A model generated the notes under the pieces. It had not been told where the DNA came from. It saw only the letters and a program-made list of their open reading frames with translations, and searched no databases. The position numbers and the translations under genes were made by a program. A DNA stretch of 64,000 nt from Cyprinodon diabolis (lineage: Eukaryota; Chordata; Actinopteri; Cyprinodontiformes; Cyprinodontidae): NCBI GenBank assembly GCA_030533445.1, contig CM060083.1:26358166-26422165 (forward strand). Direction: 5' to 3'. This document shows, one piece after another, positions 40,939 to 54,218 of this stretch. Every line of letters begins with the position of its first letter. Position 1 is the stretch's first letter.

Positions 40939-41434
40939 GTATTTGAGATTTCTTATGAATCAAACAGGCTTATTTTTAACACAAGTAGTGCCACAGCAGC
41001 ACTCTGATTTATAGCTAGCAAATACCTACAGCATCTGTGTGTATCACCAGTATAAGCTAAGGGGATGATAGTGATGCTGTCTGCTGCAGCCAATGTTAGT
41101 TTTTTCACTGAACAACCCAGGAACTCTTTAAATGGAGGACCAAAATGAATACAATTAACATAAAATGTAATGTCTTTATAAAATGGAGAAAAACATTACA
41201 TTGTATGCTAAGAAATAATTAAATTTCTAGTGATTAAGTTCCTACCAAATACATTGAGGATTGCAAGAGTTAAAAAAACATCACTAAAGCTTCCTGAAAA
41301 AAGAAGAAAGTTGAAAAATAGCCTTTTGGGTTCGCCAAGCTACAATTATTTGATGCAATGCCAATGTTTAGAAATGGTCTAGATACTTCAGTGGATGAAA
41401 TATTCATCCAGCTGTGTATCTGTGTAAAAATCAC

Positions 41435-41517
41435 CTTTTTGACTGAGAGATGTAGTTTTCACTATAGTCTCCGTAACTCTCATCTTCGTATTCTTCCTCA
41501 TATCCATCTTCGTAACC
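41435..41517 (-). CDS. khdrbs2: khdrbs2 tyrosine-rich coding exon
   Basis: The minus strand gives a strong acceptor (CTGCTTCTTTTCCTGCAG), 83 nt, and a donor (AAAAG followed by GTGATT). It starts in phase 0 and reads GYEDGYEEEYEDESYGDY then SENYISQSK, plus two bases that complete serine with the next exon. Mammalian KHDRBS2 has GYDDGYGGEYDDQTYETYDN here, with the same 28-residue length and tyrosine spacing. Six of 27 residues are tyrosine and many are acidic. The preceding exon, expected to encode the RG and proline-rich segments, was not found in 41.5..64 kb, so the upstream intron exceeds 22 kb. The donor is weaker than consensus, since position +3 to +6 is GATT. Confidence 0.9.
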
Positions 41518-42813
41518 CTGCAGGAAAAGAAGCAGCCGATATTCAAGTGGACAAATCTCCATGAAACTTTAAAGTAGATCTCAGTTAAAGTGATTAGATG
41601 AAACAAACCAAGACAGATACATGAGCAAACTTAATCCCTCTATTCTGTAAATGCCCAAAAGCAATTATTATTATAAGTTAGTGGATTAACATGCCTCAGT
41701 TTAGATCTAAAGAAAATTTATGAGGCTTAAACTGGATTTTAAATGATAAATATGCAGCTAGTTACATACTTTGCGTATTCTTGCTAATGAAGGAATTAAA
41801 ATTTAGAAAATCGCTTAATTTGAGAAAATTGAAAGAGTAGATTAAAAGTTATATTAACAAAATATATAGTTTTAACAAAGCCATGAGCATCATAAATGTT
41901 TATAAAGGCCTGTAAATGTTGGTTTTAATGGATGATACTAAAGCATTTTTGTATGTATCTTTAATTTGAAATGTGACTGAAGTTTGGGAACTATCTGAAC
42001 TCTGGAACAAATCTGAACATGATCCTAAATCCGCCGCCTGCCGGTGTTACCTCAAGGAAGAGGAATGTATTGGCCAAATAGTAGAGAGAATAACAAGCCT
42101 TGGACATTACAGAACTCTGCAGTGCCTAAAAAAACCTCACTAATAACCACAAAAATATTAAAAACCACAAATGCCAACACAGGTCAAACCAAAAGGCTTT
42201 CACAATTTTACTTTGCATATCTGTACTAATGCTATGTAGCCTACATTAAACTGTAAAACACATCTATCAGCTCTGGCTTTAACCAGAAATATAAATTGGA
42301 AACCTAAGAGGTTTCATGAAAGTTAAGAACATTCCTTTACTATTTGCACATTATAAACTATGTCAACTTTTAGAATTACATGTAGTTAGGGTAAAATCAT
42401 TTACATACAGAAATCAGCTGTCCAGACACACATGTTTTCCCCAAAACACAAAACAGTACTATAATAAAACATCTCATGGGGTGTTCTACATAAAGTAAAG
42501 AAAGTTTCTTCTAAATCTATCCACCATAGAGAACTGTTAAAAGCAACAAAAAAAAGCAGCTCTGTGCCTTTAAGGCCTTGCCCTTGTCTTGGCCATGGAG
42601 TGAACAAAACTTCCACTAAAGCCCAGAATCTCAACTTTTTTCAGGCAAACTTTAAAACTTCTGAAGAAGAAGTGCAAACCCACATAAACACCTTTTTTTA
42701 CAAGTTAGGCTGGTCTGTGTTCTAGATGATCAACAGTTGATGAATCATTCATTCCTTAATATATTTATTTGTGTCTCTTTTATATGTCGCTTAGATTATT
42801 AATGTGACAGTGT
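41518..42813. other. khdrbs2 upstream intron, plain sequence
   Basis: AT-rich intron sequence with nothing recognisable. A donor-like site on the minus strand near 42051 (TTGAG followed by GTAACA) has no family-like coding sequence before it. Confidence 0.4.
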
Positions 42814-43546
42814 CACACTGTCAAGATCTGGCCTGTTTGCTCTTCCATAATTAGTCATTCCTTTCACCTGTCGTTTTTCCCTCCCTGCCTCATTATAATG
42901 TATTCCTCTCACCTGTTTCCTCTGGTTTATATTCAGTTCAGCCTGGGCATTCAGGGCCAGATCATTGCTTGTCTTTCTGCCAGTCTTTCTGTTCAGTTTT
43001 ATTTGGTTCATGTCCTGGATCCTAGCTGCCAGTGGAAAGAGGGTTTTAGGGTTTGTCTTGTCTCCTGATTGTCTACTGTTCCTCCCCCGTGGAGTCCTCT
43101 GATAAAAACTGAACCTTCCCCCATAATGAGCCAAAAACCCAAAGTAAGCCTGGCTCCAGGGAGGAGACCAGTTTAAAGTCCTGCTTCAAGTTCCTACGTC
43201 CTGTCTCGGCCACCCTCTTCCACTGAGCCTGCCTGTCTGCACCTGATCCTGTCTGCTCCTGTGCATGACCACCTGGTCATGCTTCTGGTCCCAGTCAGAC
43301 TCTGAACCCTCCTGGAAGCCTGTGGATGCCTGGAAGTCTGGATCCTGTCACCTGTTTCTGTTCCTGCCTGATCTGGATCCTGCCTGTTTCTGTCTGTTCC
43401 TGTCTGTTCTGGATCCCTCACCAGGATCAGCTTCCAGCATAACCTCTGGGACAGCAGCACTGGGGACATTCGTGGTCTGGACTGTTAAACCAGGTAAGTG
43501 ACCAACACAGATAATCTTATATCAGTTTATAGTGCTCACTTACCTG

Positions 43547-44788
43547 CAGTGATGGGACTAACGGCGTTGAAAGTAACGGCGTTACTAACGCCGTTACCTT
43601 CTATTAGTAACGAGTAATCTAACTAATTACTTTGACTGTAACTATAACGCAGTTACCATTGCAGACACCCCGTTACTGCGCGTTACTCAGGTCGCACAAT
43701 GAACCTTTTTTCATGATAGGACTCGTGCGCAGCTGCGTGAAGCTGACACCCCACCCACGTCAAAAAACTCTGCAAATAGACTGAATGGTTAGTGCAACGT
43801 TAGTGCAGATTTGTGCAGAAAAAAATATTGTTTGTGCTACTTTTGTTTAAGAGATATTAAAGATTATTTTTAGGTCATCCAGAGGTGCGCGCCTTGTCAT
43901 GAGAGAGGGGAGGATGAGAAAGGCTGATGTATAGTGAGATTCCGTCTGTCAGTTGGGTAGGTGGGTGTTTCCGCAGGTGGGTGTTAACGTACAGCACACA
44001 CAGAGAGATGGAGAGTGAGGATGACTCCAGCAGCAAACAGCGTTTTCCTGTTGTAAATACCGGTGTTACGTCGAGCTGCGTTTCCCCATCAGATACGGTT
44101 TCCTCTGCATCTCCGCACAGTGCAGGTGGCACGAGTCACCGCCCTGTGCTCGCGCCACATGAGAACTATGGAGAGCGTGAACGATCAAATGATAGCCTAT
44201 ATGGAGAAAGGGAGAAATATGGATGGCTGGATGGCTGGATGGATGGATGGATACTCTGCCTTCTCAACCTACTGTATTTTTTATTTTAAACATTATTTGA
44301 TGGCCTTTGTGGCAGGGATGGAGATCCATATTTTATGTCACACACAGAGTATACATCTAGATAGATAGATGGATAGATAGATGTTGCAGTATCTATAACA
44401 ACCCAAACACACAGGATTTCAGAATTAGACATCCCCAGTTATTAATTTCATATACTCACCAGATCTGAATGCCCTGTTAAAAAACTTCACATGGCGTTCC
44501 CCCCTGATGATATTTACATTGAGTTGCAATAAATACAAAACTCTCTGCAGGTTCTTGTCTTTGTCGTCCACTCTATTCAGCTGGCTTTTGAATCACACCG
44601 CAAGAAGGTGGGGGCTGGGTGGTGAGGGGTACAGGGGCGAGAAACGTAAAAGTAACGCAATAGTTACTTTTACTAGTAACTAGTTACTTTTATTGTGGAG
44701 TAACTCAGTTAGTAACTCAGTTACTTTTTGGGAGAAGTAACTAGTAACTATAACTAATTACTTTTTCAAAGTAACGTGCCCAACACTG
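43547..44788. mobile_element. hAT element (1242 bp) nested in the LTR
   Basis: The ends CAGTGATGGGACTAACGGCG and, inverted, CAGTGTTGGGCACGTTACTT are followed inward by many GTAACT/AGTTAC motifs. The target duplication CTTACCTG is exact (43539..43546 and 44789..44796). The interior has a short frame near 44009 starting MESEDDSSSKQRFP, which might be the start of a transposase, but no BED finger or catalytic region follows. It is therefore non-autonomous. It contains GGAT and GATA microsatellites. Confidence 0.85.
44219..44384. repeat. GGAT and GATA microsatellites
   Basis: GGATGGCT/GGAT units lie at about 44219..44252 and GATA/GATG units at about 44358..44384, inside the hAT element. Confidence 0.85.
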
Positions 44789-44914
44789 CTTACCTGTGTT
44801 TCCTCCCTAGAGTGTCTGAGATTGGGCGGTTTTATTTAATAAACGTTTGAACTTTCCTACTGACTGTCTCTCCTTGAATACTGGGTCCATCTGTCCTCGT
44901 TTCATGACACACAC

Positions 44915-47900
44915 AGTAACTGTAAACAGCAGGACAGCATGTGACCATCATGGCTGGAGCTGGGACCTCAAGCCCTAACTCCAGCTACTGTATAATCAAT
45001 TGAAAGACAACAGATTGTGTGGAGCAGGAGCCATTAGCTGGTCACATATGTTATCATAAATGCAAAAAATGATGATACTACAGTACTAGCTTGCTATACT
45101 GATAAAACCCACTAAAAGAAAATATTCAATTTTGATTAAAAACTTATTTTAATTGTCCTTCTTAGACTATGTTACTGCAATAATGGATTCATTCAGTTTA
45201 TGAAAATAAAACTAATCTACTATTAAAATCTGGAGTATGAACCTCTGATGTAAATGTTATATTATACCACTGATTTTGTTGGATATCTTTATAATTACCT
45301 CTTTTTATCCCTTTAACTTTGAAGTGTTTACATCTCATCAGTATAATTAGGTCCTTTTGGAGATTTTTTGTGGTTTTATTGCTCGTAGTAAATGTCGTTT
45401 AAATCAGTAAAAGGAAAATATATGCCCTAACAACCACTTTTTGTTGAGTTTTTCAATTCCTATTGATTTAGACATATAGTCCTCTTTAAAACAGCTGTTT
45501 CTTATACTGTCAAGTGGCTCAATGTTAATAAACTCTGCAGTGATGCTTTCAGTTACGATAGTGAACAGTGAGTAATTAAGTTTTATGAGGTGAGGTGAGT
45601 GCCAAGTTGACAGTTTTTTTCCACTGGTAGATCATTGGCTACAGGTGCCACTAAACCTGTAAAAGGCTATTTCAAATCACAAAAATGTTTTTAGCCCTTA
45701 TTTTTACTAGCTAGAGCTTCAGAGATAATTTATTTATGTTATAAACCTAAACTTTTTATTTGCAAACTCAGTTGGATATTGACAAGCCTGAATATTGTAA
45801 AAGATAACGTGACGTACATTTGCAAACTTTATGCCATCAGTGTTAATATCTTACCCAATATATCCTTTACTAAATACAACTCGGATATAAGATTACCTGC
45901 TCAGGTCAACAGTATTATGCATTTATTTTGTTTGTTTTTTAAACTGAAACATAACAATGAGTAAGATTTTCATCTGTGATTTATTGTCAAAACATCCTGA
46001 GTCTTGACCCATTATTGGCTTATCAATGAAATCTGCTGGCTTTCTTAGACAGAAGACCAAACCTTTAATTTGTCTCGTTGATCTCATTGGTTGGTCTCTG
46101 TGGAGGCCAACAAAATAAAGAGGTCAGCCATTGTGTGCAGAGCCTGCTTAAAATAATTTCCATAACACGTTTGTGCATCAAACACATGCAGAGCTGTTGA
46201 ATAAAATGCATTATATTTGGAAAAGCTGACTCATTCAGGGATCTTGTCCTTTTAAGAGAAAAGTCAAAGCTCAGATTATTTTTTGAAATAGTCTTCTTGC
46301 TTCAAATTTGTACCAGCGCTGTTTGCTGTATATTATATTATAAACTGTTCTATATATCTAGGTAACGTACAGGTTGGTCATCCAATTTGCCTGGTATGGG
46401 ACGGCTCAGGGATGACTGGTAAATACTGTCAATCAACTGCAAACACTCTGATTGCACAAAGGGAGTAGTGAGAAATAAAATGTTCAACCTTTAAATGTAA
46501 ATAGCCTTTTTTACTATAATGATCTGGTCTTAAGAGGTACAAACATCCACAAAATTACAAAAATTTGTCATCTTTGGGTTTCTTTTCTTCTATTGCTAAT
46601 ACCATTCTTCCCTCTCAGGGTTTTTTTTTTATCCCTGCTCCTAAATACCCTCTGGCCTGCACATTTTAGAAGTTTCTCTGCTAAAAACTCTCTTCATTAC
46701 AATCAAAAAAATTTATTTAAGGCATAACAACCCTTTAACCAGTTCTGCTGAGCTATAAACACAATGCCTGCTCTCCTCCCTAGATGTAGTTCTAAAACAC
46801 ACATTTCAAAACAATAAACACATTTCTCATATATTAACATTTTTTATGACATAACTGTTCTATTTTCAGAAGGAAAACTGTTATTCAAAATTCGTACATA
46901 CTAGAACTTGAGCTGAACGGAACTTGAGCAGAAAAGGGCCACAAGGGAGACCTTTTATGTAATGCCTGTATAGAACTTGGAGAACCGATAAATCAGCTAA
47001 CACAAGTGGCAAACTTTCAAAGAATTTATTTACAAGTAAATACAGTCGATTCTGCAGTAACGGGAACTGACTAGAACTGGAATTATTGTGAGAGAAGAAC
47101 TTGATCGAAGGGTCTAAAAAACTCAGTGGTGTTGAAGGTGCACTGAATGAAAACAACTTATCTTTTCATGGTGCTGTTACACCTTGACGATTTAACCAGC
47201 CTATGCCAATATACGAAAATAGTGGCAAAACGCTGGCGTAAGTTGGACAAGTTATGGGTACATTTTGTATAAGTTATGAGCCCACTAAAGCATGCTGGCA
47301 CACATAGACATATGGCAAATATGGCAAGAAATTTTGAGCATGCTCATACAGGCATAGACTGAATTACATTCCATGTAGTTCAGTTTGGCCAGGGTAGCAA
47401 GGGCTCAAAACCGCAGCTTTCTGTCTGACAAACTGGTCTGCAGCACAGGTGTGCAGTTCCTGTTCACACTCAATACTGTATAATTCTTTATCAACTCCAA
47501 AGGCTACTACAAAGTTCCTCGATGACTGCCACAGTAAGACAGCAAAGCTGTACTGCATTGTGGTTGACTTCAGCAGGGAAAGATCATCCAACTGAGACTG
47601 AAATAGTGAATTCACAATTTTGCTGAAATACTAAATTCGTCTAATTATAATTATTGATTACCTGAACAAAAAACTGAACTGGAGTAAAAACACTGACATT
47701 CTTTAAAGGAAAGGTCAGAGCACATAAAAAACAAAAAAATAAATTAAATATTTAAAAAGCATTTCTTCATGTAATAGTCCTTTCATTTCTGACAGCAAAC
47801 GAACTGTTTTATGCAAACATTTCAAGAACAAAGCACCCTGATACCACACTCTGTGAAATATTTCATTCATTACAACAATAGTAATCACTCTTAACAGACC

Positions 47901-50900
47901 AAATATACCACATTGAAAATTGTGATAAGTCACAGTTTTTATGAGCAAAATCTAACACTAAAACAAGAAAACAATAGCTTTCTGTTTTCCTCTAACAAAG
48001 AGATTTGGTAGCATTTAAAGTGTTGGTGTACATTTGTCATCATGATCCAATTTCCTCTAATCATTTTTTGAGCTTAGTATTCAAAACAAACCCCCTAATA
48101 ATATAAAAATCTGCCATTTCCATTTAAAAATCAAGTCAAAATCACTTTAAATGTGTAAATAAAATGCTATTCCAGACGTATCCCCAATGGTACACAAGGC
48201 CTTCATTTTTTTGTCTCAGCAGCAGAGCAACAGTACAGCATTTGGTAATGGGTTTGGCTTTTTTTTTCAGATTCGGGACACACAAAGCAACATCAGCATG
48301 AAGGACATTGCAGTTGCTACATAAAAAGAAATTACATTACTGCACTTGTACAGTTTCCTTCTCCCATTGAGTAATGCTGATACAAACTGCTCTGGTTTCT
48401 GTGTAGCTTTATTTGTGTGAACATGAATTTGACTAAATTAAAGTTAGGGATTATGTGGGGGATTAAGTTGTTCAGGGGATCTTCAATTTCTCCTCTTCTT
48501 GCATGAGTCTCTCCCCACAATGGTAGAGTCAGAAACCTGCATATCTCTGTAATTAAACATCTGTGAGCTATCCTATACGGAAATTGGCTATACTAAACCA
48601 CAACTGTAAAGCAGTTAGTGGATTCATTTCAGGGAAATAATGGGCAATGAAAATAAATCTTCATTTTTCTTTTTTTTTTCCTCCTCTGTTTTACAAAGTC
48701 ACCTCACAAAATTGACATTTTTTTTTTCTTGTTTGAGTCAGAACACAAAGAACTTGTAAAACTTTGTCCTCATTGTGCTATCTTTATGATACTGTGTAAA
48801 TCTTCACATTTGATGTTAATTTATTTGAGCAATATTTTAGCCCAAAACCATCTTAGTGCTGCAACCATGGGTTGAAAGTCGCTATTGCAGTTAAACTTGA
48901 CTGGATCAACTTTACTCATGCTCTACCGGCTTCCTGCCTGAACAGTCCGTTAGTCGGGAAAGCAGCAAAAATTAAAATAACATAATTAAATATCATGGAC
49001 TCGAAACAATAAAAAAGTTCCCTTTTTAAAGAAGATATCAAATACTCATACTTCAGTTTTTGCTGTGCAGGCTTTTGGCTCAGCTCTCTACAGCACAACA
49101 AACCTATGCAGTGTTATTATAGCAGCAGCCACACCAATCCTTCTATTCATCCTTTGCTCTATTCTCACGTCATTCCCGTCGATATTTGAACACCTCCACT
49201 TGCAGCAGAAACTCTCCTCTGTACCTAAGAGGGACGGCCACATTTTTCCTGCAAAGAATGGCCTTGGACTTTAAGGACTCATCCTGGATGGCACATGTTG
49301 TAGATTTTAACAGGAGGGAGTACAACATGAGCAAAAAGCAGAGACAAAATTCACAGGCCCAAAAACCTGACCCCCTTCAGCTCTTTGTAAACCTAATTAT
49401 CCACCAATGCAGACCAAAGGCCTGCTCCACTTCTACAGTGGAGCGACATCTAATAAAAGGCCCCTGACACCATTGGGCTATACGTGTGACACGGTCAAAT
49501 TGTCTCCTACAGGACCACAAAACACATGTGGCTCGCTTGTGGAAACTCTCATGAACTTTTGAGAATCCTGTGGACGGTGTAGAGCTTTTTTGCTGGCGTA
49601 GAACTTCCCAGGGAGGAGGAGAAGTGTGATCCCCCTATTGTTGGAACACAACCTCTAGTCACCCATCTTGTGGAGGGGGATCACCATCCCAGTCTACCGA
49701 TCCAGGGGCACTGTTCCTACCTCTGGGCAACGCCCGAGAAGCATGTCAGCCACAAATGCCTAGACTGGCCAACAAAACTAAACTACGCAGACCTTAGTTC
49801 ACTCTGGTAAAATCCGCGTTGACTTAAGCCAGATCTAGCTGGACCATCACAGTGCAGGACTAGGGACTTAAAAATGCATGCATCGCAGCCCCAGAATTAC
49901 CCATAATGATGCAGTGCTAGCAGAAAAACAAGCTGATAACCGCAAAGGAGCAATGTTGCAATGAAAATTAAGAACGAATAGAGAGCACACCTTATATCTC
50001 CAAACTTTTTTAGGCATAACTGGCAGAAATTGTTCACTGGTTTACATGTTTCTTCCATGGCTTGACATGTTGCACGGACTACAAAACTACAAAAACAGAG
50101 TGCATGCTTGGAGCTTTTGCTTCACACCTGTAATTATCTATCCTGATTAGACTGACCCTGTAAGTCCTACCTTTATAATCTAGCTGTGTTAGCTCTTTAT
50201 CAAACTGATATGTCGTGTATACGGCTTACCAGTCTGGCTGGCCAGGCTAACAATAGCACAAAACATCATGACCTAAGGTACTCATGGTGGAATTCATCAT
50301 CTCCTAAATCCTTGCCACTGCAGAGTTTTTGACCACCTCAGTGACTCAGTGTGAATGATGAACAAGTCAAGCTCTCAGCACCTAGCCTCTGCTTCCGCCA
50401 GGAATGCATGCCAGCCACGTTGAGGAGATCCTTTAAATATTTTTTTACTTTCCAACAATGTCCTCCGTCAAGGTCAGCTGCTCCATGCTGCCACTAAAAA
50501 TTGTTTTAGCAAGGCACTTCTGCCCATCTTCACAGGCCTGGACAGTTTTCTAGATTCACTTAGAGGCTTTTTGACCATGGTCTCAACAAATTCCTCCTCT
50601 CCCCACAGGCCACTCAAGAGCTGGATCACAGAGAACAGGCTATGCATAGAGGTGAGCCTGAGACTATTTCATTCTACCTCCTATACAAGCTCAGGTTATT
50701 TCCAGAGAAGTGACATTTTACATCCCAGGGTCAGTTTAAGAGTCATTTGATGCTGATCTCTCCTCATCTTATCTGTCTTTACTGACCTCCATACTGGTTT
50801 CATGCAAAACATACGCTCAGTTTCGAAAGGGTATTATCTGTAAACAGGGCAGCCTCTAATTAATGAGGCTTGATTCCTCTAGTTTGACACTCATCTGTAA

Positions 50901-53475
50901 AAACAATTAACTCTGGTGCTTTTTTACACAGCAGAGGACATAAATCAAATGTTAACACAAGAGTGAATACCTCGCTCAGTGTAATTAGGACAGCAAGAAC
51001 CTAAAAGCCCTTAGTACTGTGCTTCATTATCAATTGACAACCTGTATGTCCCCTGACAGTGACTGATCTTCATAGGGAGCTGCCTGTAAAAGCCTGCTCT
51101 GCATAACATAATGGGGGACTAAAATGCAATTTATTTGCTTTTGTTTCTGTGAATAGATACTGCTTTTCACCTTTTGTTGCTGCTTATATAGTGCGAACTG
51201 AGAGATTGATTCGATATGAAATCTTTTTAAATTTTGATAAGCTACATAAACTATTCCAAATTAAACATTAGAAGGATCTATGATAACCAGTGGCATTCTT
51301 TTTCAAATTACAGAAGATTGAATACTTGCCTCCTCAAATAATGGTCTATATTTTGAAGTCAAGTAGATTAGTTAAATCTGCATGATCTTGCTTTAATAAT
51401 TAGTAGGTTCTATTTCTTATTTCAATAAGAAATATTTCCTAAAGACTTAAGAAAAATAATAAAGATAAAAATTAAAGGTGCTAATAACTTTTATAGATCT
51501 CTTCTACAGCTAGAAGGTGGAATTTCATCAACTGGAACTTTAACACTCATATTACTATTTAAGCTTATCCTTGTTGTAACAGTAATCAAACATTAAGTAG
51601 TAAATTGGTAGTTTAAAGAAATGGTTTGATGGCATAGAGTTTATAGTTCATTATCTGTGATGGCAATTTTGGGGAAATATTTCTAAAAGGGGAAGAGAAA
51701 TTAAAATGTTCTATGCCAACTGCATATAAATTTTAGCAGCACCTGAAAACTGCTTCAGGAGAAGATGCAGAACACCTTACTGTAAAATAATATTATGTTT
51801 GAACTGAAACTGTTAAGCTGAAGGGGAAAGAGTATATTTTCCACAGTTTGACAATAAAAATCAGTTCAAATAAATACAATTACAGAACTGGCCAAAATAT
51901 CATTCTGATAGGGAGGGAGCAAGAACATTTTGCAGACCCAATAGGAAACCACTTATTTTTGTTGGAAATGTCATCTCTGATGTTGATATTTACCATACAG
52001 TTATTTTAATATTTAAATCTGTTTATTTGTTACATTAAAACTGAATAATAACAAGACCTAATCAACTGGAGACATCAACTAAATAATCCAGCAATTGGTA
52101 TTTACAACTGAATGGTGGACTAATTGCTTTCCCTTCTAATGCAGCTTCAGTTACTTACAGTAAACACATGCGCACAATGTATTCTTTCAAAGAATTTTGT
52201 CATTTTAGATAACTTAATGAATGGGGTGGATTCATTTTCTCAGACAAATAAATTCTACATAGTAAGTTTCCATTATACTAAATTATTGCTCGGCAGTGAA
52301 AATGAATCTTGTCGGAAATAATGCAATTACAGAGAGTATGAATCAAACACAAGAGCCGGTTCACTTCTAAGAAATTAGTTTTACATTTTATTTTTAAGAA
52401 TAGAGTTCGATTCCGGTTGCATTTCATAAGGAACCTCCTTTTCAAACTTTTTTTTCCTTAAAATTCGCCTTTAAACAAAACATGCTATTAATTCTTCCAA
52501 CTATTTGTACTTGCTGTCAGGAACTAAAAGTTGTATCCCTCTTTCTTTCCTACCCTATATCACCACTGCTGGTATTAAGGGATACCATTTGATCCAGAAG
52601 AGATTTGATCTTAAACATTACTAAGACCAAGGTCCCAGTCTACACTAAACATCATCAATCACATCTTTTATCTGCTTCCAGCATTACTTTTCACTTTGAG
52701 TTTGAGCTTCTTTCCAGGGAGACATTCCCATCTGTCCCCTGAAGCATCTTCAAACAGCAATTGAACAATAGGAAGGAGTGATAATGTTATTAAATCAGTG
52801 GCAACCTAATGAAGAATATAAACCTTAAGATATCATAAAACATAAATAATGGCAAGTTTCTCTGCAAGAAATCTGTAATCCTCATTAACCCTAGGAACCA
52901 GATACAAACATGATCTTTCTCATGACATTTCGAAAAACCTAAAATAAAATGATTTATAGATAACCCTACATAATCGAAGGATAAATCAAGGAGACAATTG
53001 GTAGTGGATAGTTTAAGAAATTACACATCAAAGCACTTTAAGTGATTAACTGGTTACGAATGGTTATTTTATTAGTTAACACACAGCCTAAAAAAAACAT
53101 AAAAATGGAAAACTGTTTAGAATAATTGTATTTTTTTCTTTTACTTACAACTGCCCTTTGAAACACCTGAAGCGAAAACTGACATTTGTGTTCCAGTTAC
53201 TTAAATGTTAATTACACTTCAAGAAGCAGCATCCCTTCTGGAACAATATATTGGCTTATTTGCTACTTGTGGGTTGGAGTTTTGAAAATCCCCATTAATA
53301 GCATCAGGATATCACAGATTCTATTTATTTCTTCTTGTTAACTATATACAACCATACTGGTCACACTGGTTTATCTAAAAAAAACCTTATACAAGAATAA
53401 AATATTTTAATCATGGTGCAATTTACTTTTTTTAATGTTGAATTTATAATGTTGAAAATATGAATATATAATAAT
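44915..53475. other. Long plain stretch, probably khdrbs2 intron
   Basis: I see no exon with family resemblance, no transposon with definable ends and no large repeat. The minus-strand open segments near 46881..47156 and 47364..47615 lack domains. GC is slightly higher at 49.1..50.7 kb. If khdrbs2 continues to the right, this is intron. Confidence 0.4.
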
Positions 53476-53549
53476 ACCATATTGCTCAAAAAAAGGGAAC
53501 AATATAAATTCAATCAAATCAATTTCTGTGAAATTAAACTGCCCACTTA

Positions 53550-54184
53550 GGCCCCGTCCACACGAAGTCAAAACGAACACGAAACGCTAATATTTTCCAG
53601 AACGTTTGTCGTAAAGACAGAGACGTAAAATAAATGTGATCGTCCACACGAATGCATGAAAACGCTGCAAAATGTATGCCAGGCCTGTAAGTGGCGCTGT
53701 GGTGCCAAAGCAAAAATAGGCGACGAAATGTTGGGCATGCGCACTAATATTTATACATGGTTGCCCTGCGGGTCCATTTTCGTGGTTCAGTCAAATTCAG
53801 GTGCTGAACTATGTCGTCGATATTGCTCTGTTCTTCCTGGAGATATTCCAGAAGAAGAAGATTCTGTTGTAAGCCCGACAGCAGGGTGAGTAGCATGAGC
53901 AGCAATCATTAAACACAGTACGGCGCCATTGCTGTTGTGATACTGTGTCGCGCATGCGTGTTTAGAGGCGACGCTATGACGCATGCGTGTAAAAAAAAAA
54001 AATGCGGTTAGAGCTTAAAGATGGAAACGCGAAAACGGCGTTTCAAAATCTTCCCACTCTGAAGGCTGAATAAAAAAAAGATTGTTTACAGACCCCCGAA
54101 ACGCCGGCTTCGTATGGATGAGAGGCTGGTTTGGTGAAAAATTTGTGCGTTTAGGCCAGGGCTCGGCTTCGTGTGGACGGGGCC
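53550..54184. mobile_element. Non-autonomous PIF/Harbinger-like element (635 bp)
   Basis: GGCCCCGTCCACACGAAG occurs at both ends as a perfect 18-bp inverted repeat. TTA lies at each flank (53547..53549 and 54185..54187), the 3-bp target preferred by PIF/Harbinger. The interior is GC- and CpG-rich relative to its surroundings (GCGCATGCGTG-type motifs) and lacks a nuclease gene. It inserted into the Tc1 relic. Confidence 0.82.
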
Positions 54185-54218
54185 TTAGAAAGCAACACTG
54201 ATTGAAAACTAATTCCAC

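Larger units (their letters stand above)
27280..41517 (-). other. khdrbs2: 3' part of the khdrbs2 gene (SLM-1)
   Basis: Gene model of three minus-strand coding exons (41517..41435, 38713..38655, 27374..27280) that join in frame. It gives the tyrosine-rich C-terminal region and the C-terminus of a STAR-family RNA-binding protein. From knowledge of the family, KHDRBS2 binds U/A-rich RNA as a dimer, acts in the nucleus, and controls alternative splicing such as that of neurexin transcripts in neurons. Its C-terminal tyrosine-rich part is a kinase substrate and carries the nuclear localisation signal. The KH/QUA domains and the RG/proline-rich exon are not in the window and must lie beyond 64000. 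The choice of KHDRBS2 over KHDRBS1 or KHDRBS3 rests on SV-EY before the YGHG motif and on RGGY before the HPYGRY end. It is from memory and not a database match. Confidence 0.85.
42819..44909 (+). mobile_element. Solo LTR (about 841 bp) split by a hAT element
   Basis: The element starts TGTCAAGATCTGG and ends TTTCATGACA, giving a TGTCA/TGACA inverted repeat with TG...CA ends. The 5-bp duplication CACAC flanks it (42814..42818 and 44910..44914). Excluding the hAT at 43547..44788 and one of its target copies, it is about 841 bp. The 3' part has TTTATTTAATAAACG, an AATAAA-type polyadenylation signal, followed by ACTGGGTCC and the end, as in the R-U5 part of an LTR on the plus strand. No internal retroelement genes adjoin. 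The open frames in it are not genes. Confidence 0.82.

Noticed and set aside
42030..42070. Donor-like site as end of the khdrbs2 RG/proline-rich exon
   Set aside because: The sequence before it on the minus strand does not encode RG or proline-rich residues.
47364..47615. 83-codon minus-strand frame
   Set aside because: No recognised domain or paired exons. It could be a fragment of a repeat.
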